Positions 10,317-20,777 of a stretch of DNA of 64,000 nt are shown piece after piece. Source of the DNA: Mayamaea pseudoterrestris. Lineage: Eukaryota; Bacillariophyta; Bacillariophyceae; Sellaphorales; Sellaphoraceae. The notes beneath the pieces are model-generated. The model was given only the letters and a program-made list of their open reading frames with translations. It did not search any database and was not told the origin of the DNA. The stretch spans positions 620,001 through 684,000 of the forward strand of contig BROI01000019.1 of NCBI GenBank assembly GCA_027923505.1. Reading direction: 5' to 3'. The position numbers and the translations under genes are program-made. The first letter of the stretch is position 1, and every line of letters begins with the position of its first letter.

Positions 10317-11873
10317 CTACCTTCTCCTTCTTCCACTCTGAGTACGAGTGCTCCTTCCACGTCGTCGATTTGTCGGGAGCAGACTCTGTTGCTCTTCGCT
10401 GCCATTGTCGTCGAACGCCATATCGTTAGTTCGTCCATAGGATGAAGCGTCGTCAGTTCCCGGCGGAAGCTCAATGTCGCCGTGACCTTCGTGCAGGTTC
10501 TCTATGTAGAATTCATCATCGTCGTCAGCATTTTCGTCCAACGACTCGGCGTCGTCATCATAATCCGCCGCTTCTACGAGCAGCAGCTCACCATCCACCA
10601 CGACTATCTCCATTGAAGATGACTCATGCAACAGGCGACCTCTTTGGTCCCAGCCGACAGAATCAATACATGGCAACGAATCCCGATAGCTCGCCTTGTA
10701 GCTCAACGCCGTTGCAAGTCCCAAACTAGCAATCCACGCCTTGCCATAGTATGCGTCTCCTAGAAAGGAAGATATTCCATCCGTCCAATAGCTTCCAATA
10801 AAGATTCCGCACAAGACGGTCATCTTGCCGCACTTGGTGTTTCTCATTAGAAGCGACAGCAGCAGAATGACGAGAAAGATGTTCCACCCAGGAGGGTAGA
10901 AGTGCACAAGTGGATTGGCCACAAAGGGCAGAACCGTTATAGGGATATGATGAAACTCGGCGCTATATATCAACACCAAGGCGCTAGTCAAGCCAGTGCA
11001 GGTTCCCACTGACTGATGAGCAATATGGTTCCTCACCAGTTCATTTGTGGCAATTGGCGTCAGGATCGTCAGAATGAAGTGGTATACTCCAAGTTCCAGC
11101 AGCAAGGAGCAGCTCCAAATAACCAAGATCGTGCGTGCGTAGGCAAACCGTGAATCTTGTTGGACATTGACGGCGACTTCTAGCGCTCGAACTGACCAAA
11201 GCAAATGTGAATTGTAAAGCAGCAGCAGCAAACCAGCCAGAGGACCCTGACATTCCTTAACAAGGCCATTGATAATTTGTTTTAACGCCTCTTGGTGATG
11301 ACGGAGATGAGATTGATAATTTCGGCGTTGTGAAGATGACGAACCGCTCGACATGGAGCATCGTCTCGACAGCGACCTCCAAGTGACCGAGGAAGGAAGT
11401 GGCGGATGCGAAAAGGCGGCCAACCAAAGCCGATGGAATCGTTTCCGTCGAAACACATGATGATAGCTTGTCATGACTTGTTTCCGTCGTCTTCGCTTGT
11501 AAAATTGGTAGAGGAACATTAGATTCAAGACGATAATTAATGATGCAGTCGTCGGGTATTGCAGCCAAGAAAATGTCGATTCAGAGGCAGCAGTTGGTAT
11601 CTGTCCCTTTTGAGACATGTCGGAAGCCTGTCTTGACTTCTTGCCTTGTAGTGCTTGGAGTACAGAGCTTGTGAGATTCATGTTTGGAATTGTTTGGTTG
11701 ACTATTTTTTGGTCGAGCAAAGCATCAGTGCTGCTGTCATGATGTACAAGAGTGCCTTCTCCGCCTGCTATAGTAATTCCACGAGCTTTTTCATTTTCAG
11801 AATATACTAATGATTCAATGTGACCATTTGCATGCTGCTGCAAGGACCGACGCCTTGGTCTCATGGCCGCCAT
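10317..11873 (-). CDS. Rhomboid-like multi-pass membrane protein, probably proteolytically inactive
   Basis: This encodes 518 aa from the ATG at 11873, which has a good context; a GTG at 11915 in the same frame is less likely. One hydrophobic helix lies near residue 105-125. A six-helix-like block of about 210-410 follows. Within it FHRLWLAAFSH, LLYNSHLLWSVRALE and CGIFIGSYW resemble the order seen in RHBDD1-type rhomboids. At the position of the catalytic GxSG there is SVGTCTGLTSA, with no serine in register, and the final-helix histidine is replaced. The tail is acidic (DENADDDDE) and then very basic (RRRGRSTRTQSGRRRR). A rhomboid pseudoprotease (iRhom/Derlin-like role in ER quality control or trafficking) is the best guess. 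An unrelated polytopic protein cannot be excluded. Confidence 0.55.
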   Translation of the reverse strand: MAAMRPRRRSLQQHANGHIESLVYSENEKARGITIAGGEGTLVHHDSSTDALLDQKIVNQTIPNMNLTSSVLQALQGKKSRQASDMSQKGQIPTAASESTFSWLQYPTTASLIIVLNLMFLYQFYKRRRRKQVMTSYHHVFRRKRFHRLWLAAFSHPPLPSSVTWRSLSRRCSMSSGSSSSQRRNYQSHLRHHQEALKQIINGLVKECQGPLAGLLLLLYNSHLLWSVRALEVAVNVQQDSRFAYARTILVIWSCSLLLELGVYHFILTILTPIATNELVRNHIAHQSVGTCTGLTSALVLIYSAEFHHIPITVLPFVANPLVHFYPPGWNIFLVILLLSLLMRNTKCGKMTVLCGIFIGSYWTDGISSFLGDAYYGKAWIASLGLATALSYKASYRDSLPCIDSVGWDQRGRLLHESSSMEIVVVDGELLLVEAADYDDDAESLDENADDDDEFYIENLHEGHGDIELPPGTDDASSYGRTNDMAFDDNGSEEQQSLLPTNRRRGRSTRTQSGRRRR

Positions 11874-12243
11874 GGTCGACTTTTGACTTGTGCGAAACGA
11901 ATGAGCCGAAACCACGATTGCAGCAACGATGAAAAGTCGAAAGAACGTCTTAACGGTTTTGGCTTTCGGCGTTCATTCATGCAAGCCTGTTTCGCTTTCG
12001 GGCTGTTGAAGTAAGCGCATTGGGCATCATCTTGAAAATACCCGGAGCTAATATTGTTATTGTACACATTTTCACACACTCACTACAAATGTCTTTTGAC
12101 ATTTTGGTATCCGAAGGCCGCTGATCGAACGATTGAAGTCGAAGGCGTCTCGATGCCTTCACAACCATTGCAAGCATCCTTCACAAAATCCATCAACGAA
12201 AACATCCTTCACTCGACTCACTCACAGCTGCTAAAACACCATC
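11874..12243. other. Divergent intergenic region
   Basis: About 370 bp lie between the start of the rhomboid-like gene (minus) and the start of the hypothetical gene (plus). It presumably holds both promoters. No recognisable RNA gene or repeat was seen. Confidence 0.5.
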
Positions 12244-12825
12244 ATGGACTCGCATTCCTACCATCAGCTACGCGCTATCTTGGGTCTTGACGCAAGTCAG
12301 TCGATAGCCATTCTATCCGACAATGCAAGACTTCATTCCAGTCCACACGCGTCAACATCGCAACGCCGACGCAAGTCAAGACGATGCACCAAGAAGCGGC
12401 GCTCCAAATCTCCTCCTTGTCGATGGGACGCTGTCAAGGAGTATGCACCTTCCATGCCGGCTCCAAGGTCACCATCTAGTAACAGCGAGAGCAAGCGAAC
12501 AAGTTGCAGCATGCCGCTTCGTCAACCCGTACGCATGAACTCGTTTGGAGACTCGGAAGACTTGATTCGCATGACGCAGGCGAGGAGAAGGAGTCGACCT
12601 GAAACAAAGACAACGAGTGACAAGAAGGACTGCACTCCGACGCCACCTCGTCGACTATTGATGGATACGAAGCGATTGTTTCCCAAAACAAATTTTTCGT
12701 CGCATTCGAAAAGCTTTGAGGAAATCTGGCAGCTACTTGATGACATGGCAGATCTTCCAGTTGACCCGGACGCAAATGACGACTGCTTGGAGCGACAGTC
12801 TCAAGGCATTCTGCAAGTGAGCTAG
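12244..12825 (+). CDS. Hypothetical basic, serine/arginine-rich protein
   Basis: I do not recognise this 193-aa protein. The ATG at 12244 has a good context (ATCATGG). Residues 35-60 are a strongly basic cluster (RRRKSRRCTKKRRSKSPP), suitable as a nuclear localisation signal. Several S/T-P sites follow. Only the C-terminal ~40 residues look foldable (SFEEIWQLLDDMADLPVDPD), as an acidic amphipathic helix. It has no signal peptide or membrane segment. Length, codon use and the lack of a strong antisense competitor support a real gene, but no function can be assigned. Confidence 0.5.
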   Translation: MDSHSYHQLRAILGLDASQSIAILSDNARLHSSPHASTSQRRRKSRRCTKKRRSKSPPCRWDAVKEYAPSMPAPRSPSSNSESKRTSCSMPLRQPVRMNSFGDSEDLIRMTQARRRSRPETKTTSDKKDCTPTPPRRLLMDTKRLFPKTNFSSHSKSFEEIWQLLDDMADLPVDPDANDDCLERQSQGILQVS

Positions 12826-13574
12826 GGGTTATTGTAGTCTTACCGTTGAACGAAGGATGCAGGGAGTAGGAAAAGTGGAAATGAATGCACCATTGTACCC
12901 TGCTAAAGCTACGCTACTCTTTTATACAAACAATGCTATAATTTTTTGCCAAACATAAACTTTGCTACATCCATGTTCCATGTTTGTCCGTACTCGTACT
13001 CCTAGCTCACTGAAGGAGCTCGATTTACGTATCTCGTCAAGGTAATCCAAGCTCGACAAGCGACAACATACAACATGATGTTGATATCGCGGCATCGCGG
13101 CTTCAAAAGTATTCGCAGTGACAGAAATATTGCTAGACAAATGACCAGTGAGATGAAGATGTCCTTATATGCAAGACCCCCAATGGAGTATCATGTCAAT
13201 TTCGCTCTTGTGGCTCGAGAAAAGGAAATTCGACGACTAGCATGTCCTTATGAACGAACGACTACACTATCAACGTATCAAAGGCTTAAGATAAGGTAAT
13301 CCATCAAGTTACGAAAGAAGCCAGGCTGCTCGTTCCATGAGGCTTCCTTGAAAAGGTCAAGTTGCAGCTGCCGAATGAGGTCAGTTTGACGCCAAGATGT
13401 TCCGCGACTGAAAATCAAGTCGCAGCGAAACTCACTACAATTCCTTCGATCGATTCGTCGATCGACGACGGAATTGCTACTGCTGCTGACTTCATTGGAA
13501 GCAAACTCGTTGTAGTACAGTAAAGGCGCACTAGCAAGCAAGGAATTAGTTGCTCTAGACAATCTACGTTGAAA
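12826..13574. other. Intergenic region without a convincing gene
   Basis: About 750 bp hold no gene I can support. A minus-strand frame from an ATG at 13583 down to 13278 would give about 101 aa with some protein-like composition, but it overlaps the start of the next gene and matches nothing known to me. Confidence 0.4.
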
Positions 13575-14747
13575 ATGCCGCATCCAGGAATCATACGCGA
13601 CAGACATGCCCACGAAGCAGAGTCGCTCTTGGCGCACACGCACCACCTGCATCATCCACTCCATGAAAGCTTGCTCAAGGCCAAGCGCCGAAGACGTCTG
13701 ACCTTTAGTCTATTGGCCTTTTTTCTAGTGCTCATGGTGCTCATGACGATTGGTTATGTGCAAGCCAAAAACAATGGTGGTGCAAACATGATTGCGCCAA
13801 GTGCAACGTCAAGCGAACTACTGAATGCAAGAGCAACCAAAGCACTGGATCAGTTGAACAAACTATGGAAGAAGAATATCAAGAAGAAAAAGAAGAAAAA
13901 GAATGTAAGCAGCAACAGCTGTGAAACCACCATTATCTTGCTTCGTCACTGCGAAAAGCAAGGGCCTGGCGTGTTTGATCACGACGGCAATGAGCATTGC
14001 AGCTACTTGGGATACCAGCGAGCCGAGTATTTGGTCGACCTGTTTACTGGAAAGACTGCAAAGTGGCCATTGCCTTCCTTTTTAATGGCATACGTACCCG
14101 ATCGAGGCTCTGGCCATTGGAACTTTCGCGAGTATGAAACGCTCGTGCCGCTGAGCAGCGAATTACAGATTGCCATCGACTTGGTCAAGCAGCATGACGC
14201 GCATACACATTTACTGGAGCTGATTGCCAATCGGGAAGTTTGCGATAAGGTGATTGCAATATCGTGGAAACATGAAATAATGCCTTGGCTAGCGGCGAGT
14301 CTTGGCTGTGGGCCCCAGCAAGGTTGCCCAATTGACTACCCCGACGATGAGTTTGATCAGGTTTGGCAGCTCAAATATGTGCTGCATGATGATAATGCAG
14401 GTGTAGCGCGACAGGAGGACCGTGATGGAGCTGGCGACCGAGCTGGCGACGACGAGAATGTCGATAAAAGCGAACTCGAGGATGAGTCAAGCATAATCGA
14501 CGAAGAGCAAGATCATGACGGTCACCGCGCACGATCCCTTCGTCGCCACTCGAAACAAACGCGAAACAGCAGCTCAAGCAGTGGATGGTACGTCTATGGA
14601 AGTACCGTTTATCAAAACTTTGATCCCTTGGCATTTAGCATGTCGCGCGGCAAGTATGGCGGTCGTCCTGACGAATCGCCTGCACCGGCAGCAGCGGCAA
14701 AGAGCGCATCTACTGCGACGGATAACGAAATGGGTGACGAAATATGA
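13575..14747 (+). CDS. Type II membrane protein with histidine-phosphatase-like domain
   Basis: This encodes 390 aa from the ATG at 13575. The cytosolic N-terminus is histidine-rich and basic (residues ~1-42). One membrane helix follows at about 43-64 (FSLLAFFLVLMVLMTIGYV), then a lysine-rich linker of about 95-112. The exposed domain starts ETTIILLRHCEK (H125). It continues to VIAISWKHEIMP (H233), the pattern of the two catalytic histidines of the histidine phosphatase superfamily, RHG and the late H. Instead of RHG the first motif reads RHC, so activity is uncertain. A low-complexity acidic insert at about 275-315 separates the core from the C-terminus. Likely location is the secretory pathway or cell surface. 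The substrate is unknown. Confidence 0.6.
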   Translation: MPHPGIIRDRHAHEAESLLAHTHHLHHPLHESLLKAKRRRRLTFSLLAFFLVLMVLMTIGYVQAKNNGGANMIAPSATSSELLNARATKALDQLNKLWKKNIKKKKKKKNVSSNSCETTIILLRHCEKQGPGVFDHDGNEHCSYLGYQRAEYLVDLFTGKTAKWPLPSFLMAYVPDRGSGHWNFREYETLVPLSSELQIAIDLVKQHDAHTHLLELIANREVCDKVIAISWKHEIMPWLAASLGCGPQQGCPIDYPDDEFDQVWQLKYVLHDDNAGVARQEDRDGAGDRAGDDENVDKSELEDESSIIDEEQDHDGHRARSLRRHSKQTRNSSSSSGWYVYGSTVYQNFDPLAFSMSRGKYGGRPDESPAPAAAAKSASTATDNEMGDEI

Positions 14748-16661
<1,914 letters not shown>

Positions 16662-16758
16662 TGAAGTGGCACAGCGCTTTCTTTGCTATAAGATGTGATT
16701 AATTTATTCTTAAATGAAAGCTGAGACCCTTTGCATTAGCTGTTCTACACTAATATAA

Positions 16759-17524
16759 TTAAAAGAAACCGGGCGACTTCTTCTTGTCTGCCGACTCACT
16801 CTTTCCAGAGAATCCAATGGCCATTAGCTGCTCGACGGCAGCACTCTTTTCACCCATGGCTTCCGATCTTAGTAGTGCCATTTCCACAGCCGTCTTGCCC
16901 CAGTCATACCCATGATTGTTTGAGGCACTGCTTCTAGCTCTCACTTGATCCTCATTCAAGCAAGTCAAAACCCCAAATACAATGGGAATATTCGTTTGAA
17001 TGCCAATATTCATAATGCCCTTGGAGACGGCGTCAGCAATATATTCAAAGTGCATGGTGTCTCCCTTGATCAAGACTCCGGCGCAAACAATGGCATCGAC
17101 CGTACCCGACAGCGCCAAGAATCGAGCCGCCAGCGGTAGTTCAAAGCTGCCTGGAACCGTTGTTTCGAAAATGTTCGAGTCTTCCACCTTGCACTCCTTC
17201 AAAGCGGTGCGGCAGGCCTTGACGAGACTACCAACGTGCTCGTCGTTCCATCGAGTGCGAATGATTCCAATCCGTACCTTGCTGCCATCCAAGTCACCAA
17301 ATGATACTTCCGACTCAGCTGCCTGTGAATGTTGAAGGAGTTTGACAAGTTGTAACAGTTGAGAAAGCAGAATGAATTGCCATTTGCCATTCGGCTGTGC
17401 GTGGCCGACTGACGCTCACCTTGAGTTGCGTCGTCAATCTAGAATAAGGCGTGAGAGGCAGCGCGAATCCGCTGATACCTGACACGTGCAGAGCTAGAAG
17501 AAATGTCGATAGTATAAAATTCAT
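16759..17524 (-). CDS. 6,7-dimethyl-8-ribityllumazine synthase, plastid-targeted
   Basis: Two exons, 17524-17420 and 17322-16759, are joined across a 97-bp intron (GTGAGC...CACAG) to give 222 aa. Exon 1 encodes a signal peptide (MNFILSTFLLALHVSGISG) followed by FALPLTP, the phenylalanine-led motif of diatom/cryptophyte bipartite plastid presequences. Exon 2 holds the enzyme: PGSFELPLAA, GVLIKGDTMHFEYI (catalytic histidine H126), FGVLT and a late NHGYDWGKTAVEMA. It condenses 5-amino-6-ribitylamino-uracil with 3,4-dihydroxy-2-butanone 4-phosphate in the penultimate step of riboflavin synthesis, in the plastid. The final ATG-less frame of exon 2 alone would miss targeting. It is divergent from the dehydrogenase gene, with 350 bp between starts. 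Confidence 0.93.
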
Positions 17525-17874
17525 TGTGAGAATAGCTAACTGTAATTTTATAGGCAGAAGGTGATGGTCGTCGCAGTCGGATCTTTCATCGCTCGTCCTT
17601 TATGGTGCGCTGGGAATGACGCAGCGGGAATCTTTCAGTACCGGTACGATTCGCATACATTCGCACGACTTCCCATCTTGATGCCGTCAACGACCAACAT
17701 CCAAGGCCATTACTCTGACAGTAGCCTGTTGCACTCCTGCAAAGATTGGCGTGTTGTGAATGCATTGCGTAGATAGTACTTCTAATAGTGTTAAGGAGCT
17801 GACTGTGTTGAAACTGGTGTCGGTGTTCTCGCTTTAATCATCGGCCTTCATTTCAGCATTTTCTTTGTGAGACA
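17525..17874. promoter_or_regulatory. Divergent promoter region of lumazine synthase and dehydrogenase genes
   Basis: The 350 bp separate two oppositely oriented starts and must hold both promoters. No TATA box or other motif could be assigned with confidence. Confidence 0.45.
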
Positions 17875-19025
17875 ATGTATCTAGCAACAGCCGGTAGATC
17901 ATTCACCAAAAAAGCCATGGATTTTGTCAATCGCAGTTTTAGTTCCAAGCCAAGGGCGATATTCTTGAACGCATCACGACTCGACTATGACAATGCCCTC
18001 GACTGGAGTCGGCTGCAATCAATCGTCGACTTGACGCTCCATCAGACCGACTACGTTCGCGACGAGCAGGAAATAATTGACCTCGTTCAAAAGCAAGAGA
18101 TTGTCATTACCAAGGAAATGCACGTTCCAGTTTCTGCGTTTGATAAATTTCCTACCTCGGTGAAACTCTTGTGCGAGGCTGGCACTGGCTACAACAACCT
18201 TCCAACCAAGGCAGCTCGCGAGCGAAACGTTGCTGTCTGCAACGTTCCAACCTACTCGACGCATGCCGTCGCCCACATGGCTATTACCTATTTGATGAAC
18301 TTTAGTGTATCCATGCTGGAGCAGCAACGAATGCTGCTGCAGAACGATCGGTCCAACTTTACGGGCCCATTTACGCTGCCATTGCATGAGTTGAATGATG
18401 GTACGTTTCTTTCAAAGATAAGATTCTTATTACAAATATCTTGTTCAATATTGACTAAATATTTCACTTTCTTTTAGCTACGATTGGTCTCGTGGGGGGC
18501 GCTGGACGTATTGGCAGTCAAGTGGCCGAAATTTGTCTCGCGCTGGGCATGAAGGTCATTATCAGCAGTCGGCGAGGCGAGCTGCCAAATGGACACAAAC
18601 TCAAGGAACACGCGCAAGTGGAATGCACCAGTGACCTTGACTACTTGCTTCAACAATCGGACTACGTTTCCATTCATACGCCACTCAATGATGAAACCCG
18701 AGGAACCTTTGGTCGAGCGCAGATGGAGCGGATGAAACCGTCAGCCTTTCTCATCAACACGAGTCGCGGAGCTGTTTGCAACGAGGACGAATTGATTGAC
18801 TGTCTCGAGCGCAAGGTGATTAAAGGGGCCGGGCTAGATGTGACGACACTCGAGCCGCCATTACCAGATTCCAAACTTTGGTCGCTGGACAATGTTTGGC
18901 TGACTCCTCACACTGGTTGGCGCCGCCTCGAAACAAGGCAACGCCTCGTCGACATGACGGCTGACAATATTGAAGCATACTGCAAGGCGAATACTGATGC
19001 TGATTTGATTAACGTAGTAAACTAG
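17875..19025 (+). CDS. D-isomer-specific 2-hydroxyacid dehydrogenase
   Basis: Exons 17875-18400 and 18478-19025 are joined across a 77-bp intron (GTACGT...TTTTAG), giving 357 aa. The N-terminal ~35 residues are basic and serine-rich (MYLATAGRSFTKKAMDF), compatible with mitochondrial import. The NAD-binding fold starts just after the splice: TIGLVGGAGRIGSQVA, a GxGxxG motif. The catalytic set is visible: INTSRGAV (Arg), GLDVTTLEPP (Glu) and LTPHTGW (His). Such enzymes include hydroxypyruvate/glyoxylate reductases, phosphoglycerate and lactate dehydrogenases. The lack of an ACT/ASB extension argues against the long form of phosphoglycerate dehydrogenase. The exact substrate cannot be read from the sequence. 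The 3' end is about 70 bp from the convergent EMC10-like gene. Confidence 0.9.
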
Positions 19026-19098
19026 CTACCGATTACGATTATAGAATTGCAGGTAGCCAGTCACAAGCGCGCGTCACGACGCACTGTATCCACACATT

Positions 19099-20154
19099 TT
19101 ACCCTCGCTTGCCTCGTCGCTTTGTCGCTGATCCGCCAGCATTTGCGGCAGACGCAGCAGCTGCTGTTGCTCCCGTTGCTATTGCGCCAGTGGCGCCATC
19201 CAATTGCTGCTGTGCATTCACTGCAGTTGCGCCATCGCCAGTCGCCTTTGCTTCCTCAGCAGCAGGCTGAGATCCAAACAAATTCATGAGCATGATTGGA
19301 ACAATAATGTACCAGTAGCGCTTGAAAAAGTCCATGGGGCCAGTAATGGGTTCTGGTTCTGCCGAAGGGCCGCCGCCAGCACCACCAACATTTGGACCGG
19401 CCGTTTTGGCCTTGGGAAAGAATTTCAAACCTGGCGGAGGCTTTGACATGGGTGGCAAAATAGTTCGCAGCGTCATGCCGGGAGTCGCCGTTTCAAAAGA
19501 GATTTTCGAATCAAAGGCAAGATTCTCCAGGCTTGGTAGTTGATCAACCACTTGTTGACAAGACGTGAGCGCCAAGGGCGAAACAAGCGGCACGTACGAA
19601 ATGCCAATCACATTGGCGCTGCTGTCAAACGTCAAAATGACTTCGTCCCTAGAAACAAAAGAAAAATGATGAACCATGAGCGATGAGCGATGCATTTTTA
19701 TACTTGCTGTATCGTTTAACCATAGGGCCGCGGCCTTAAGCAAGCTACTCTTGACTTTCATGTTTGGTACGTACCGAAAATTGGCACGCAACACTTGGCA
19801 GGCAGGAACACTCGTCACGACTGGATGGCGCGATGCATCGTCATCAGAGACAAGCTTCACTTGGTATAGTTTGGGCGCATCGACATTAGTTAAAAGCTGT
19901 TCCATGACTTTGTTTGATGATTGCGTTGCTTGTTCATTTTCGATTTCGAGGACTGCTGCCAAACTTTCTTCTGGAACTTTTAATGTGATGGAACTCCTCT
20001 TTTCAAAGTTAGGTTCTTGATTAGGAGTAACGACAGCATGATACAATGTCCATGATAAGCTTTCTGAAGATTCCGCTATGACCGTGACAAGTATTGTGCA
20101 GAAAATCAAAAGCAGGGCCATCGATGAAGAATGAGCGTTGTGTATTCGTGCCAT
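19099..20154 (-). CDS. ER membrane protein complex subunit 10-like protein
   Basis: Exons 20154-19775 and 19648-19099 flank a 126-bp intron (GTACGT...TTTCTAG), giving 309 aa. The intron is a multiple of three and stop-free, so an unspliced reading looks like a 351-aa protein. Splicing restores the conserved run ANFR-DEVILTFD. The order of features fits EMC10: signal peptide (residues ~1-28), a beta-sandwich lumenal domain with PACQVL and VIGISYVP, a proline/glycine-rich linker, then MDFFKRYWYIIVPIMLMN as the membrane helix. The EMC inserts tail-anchored and multipass proteins into the ER membrane. The C-terminus is an alanine-rich extension ending in basic residues, not typical of the family. 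Confidence 0.72.
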   Translation of the reverse strand: MARIHNAHSSSMALLLIFCTILVTVIAESSESLSWTLYHAVVTPNQEPNFEKRSSITLKVPEESLAAVLEIENEQATQSSNKVMEQLLTNVDAPKLYQVKLVSDDDASRHPVVTSVPACQVLRANFRYVPNMKVKSSLLKAAALWLNDTASIKMHRSSLMVHHFSFVSRDEVILTFDSSANVIGISYVPLVSPLALTSCQQVVDQLPSLENLAFDSKISFETATPGMTLRTILPPMSKPPPGLKFFPKAKTAGPNVGGAGGGPSAEPEPITGPMDFFKRYWYIIVPIMLMNLFGSQPAAEEAKATGDGATAVNAQQQLDGATGAIATGATAAAASAANAGGSATKRRGKRG

Positions 20155-20423
20155 CGTCCAAAGTCGAATGATGTAAAACTCAAGGTCGCAGCACTAAAGA
20201 CTTAAAAACGTGGCGTACTCTGTTTCGACCGAAGAGCAAGGTTACACAGCTGCTCCCTTGTTCTTATATTATTGCTTTGACGCCGGCATGGATGGTTCGT
20301 CGCCATGGTGATCGAACGACGAGCAGGCATTGCGTCTGTCTGGTATTAACGTCAGCTAACGTGTCCTACCCAAGTATGGTATGAATGATTCACTTTCGGT
20401 CGCCCTTTGAATGATAAATTGAA
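20155..20423. other. Upstream region of the EMC10-like gene
   Basis: This is the presumed promoter and 5' UTR of the minus-strand EMC10-like gene. Repeats begin at about 20424. No further feature was seen. Confidence 0.45.
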
Positions 20424-20777
20424 GGCATTGCACTTTCTGCATCATGAAACAATGCCTGTCAACTGCCAGCTATCAATGTATACCTCTCTGGCCATTGGAG
20501 TGGATCACGGCAGCCAGCTCAAGCTTGGGGTCCCAAAATTCTGGCAGAACTTGGAGACTAGATGGGCAAGTGATGTCTGCATTGCACTTTCTACATCATG
20601 AAACAAAGCTTGTCCACTGCCAACTATCAATGTATACCTCTGGCCGTTGGAGTGGATCACGGCAGCCAGCTACTGTGGACAAGCCTGGGGCCAAGAAATT
20701 TGGGCAGTCCTACTGGCAGAACTTGGAGATTAGATGGGCAAGTGATGAATGCATTGCACTTTCTGCATCATGAAAAA
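20424..20777 (+). repeat. Flanking repeat family C, about two copies, forward orientation
   Basis: GCATTGCACTTTCT followed by CATCATGAAA recurs near 20425, 20579 and 20751 (spacing about 154 and 172 bp). GTGGATCACGGCAGCCAGCT and GCAGAACTTGGAGA lie in each unit. The same family recurs in reverse orientation at about 35850-36015, on the other side of the satellite block. Confidence 0.8.

Noticed and set aside
13278-13583. Minus-strand frame of ~101 aa starting at 13583
   Set aside because: Overlaps the 5' end of the phosphatase-like gene, has no family match and no supporting context; possible but not supportable.
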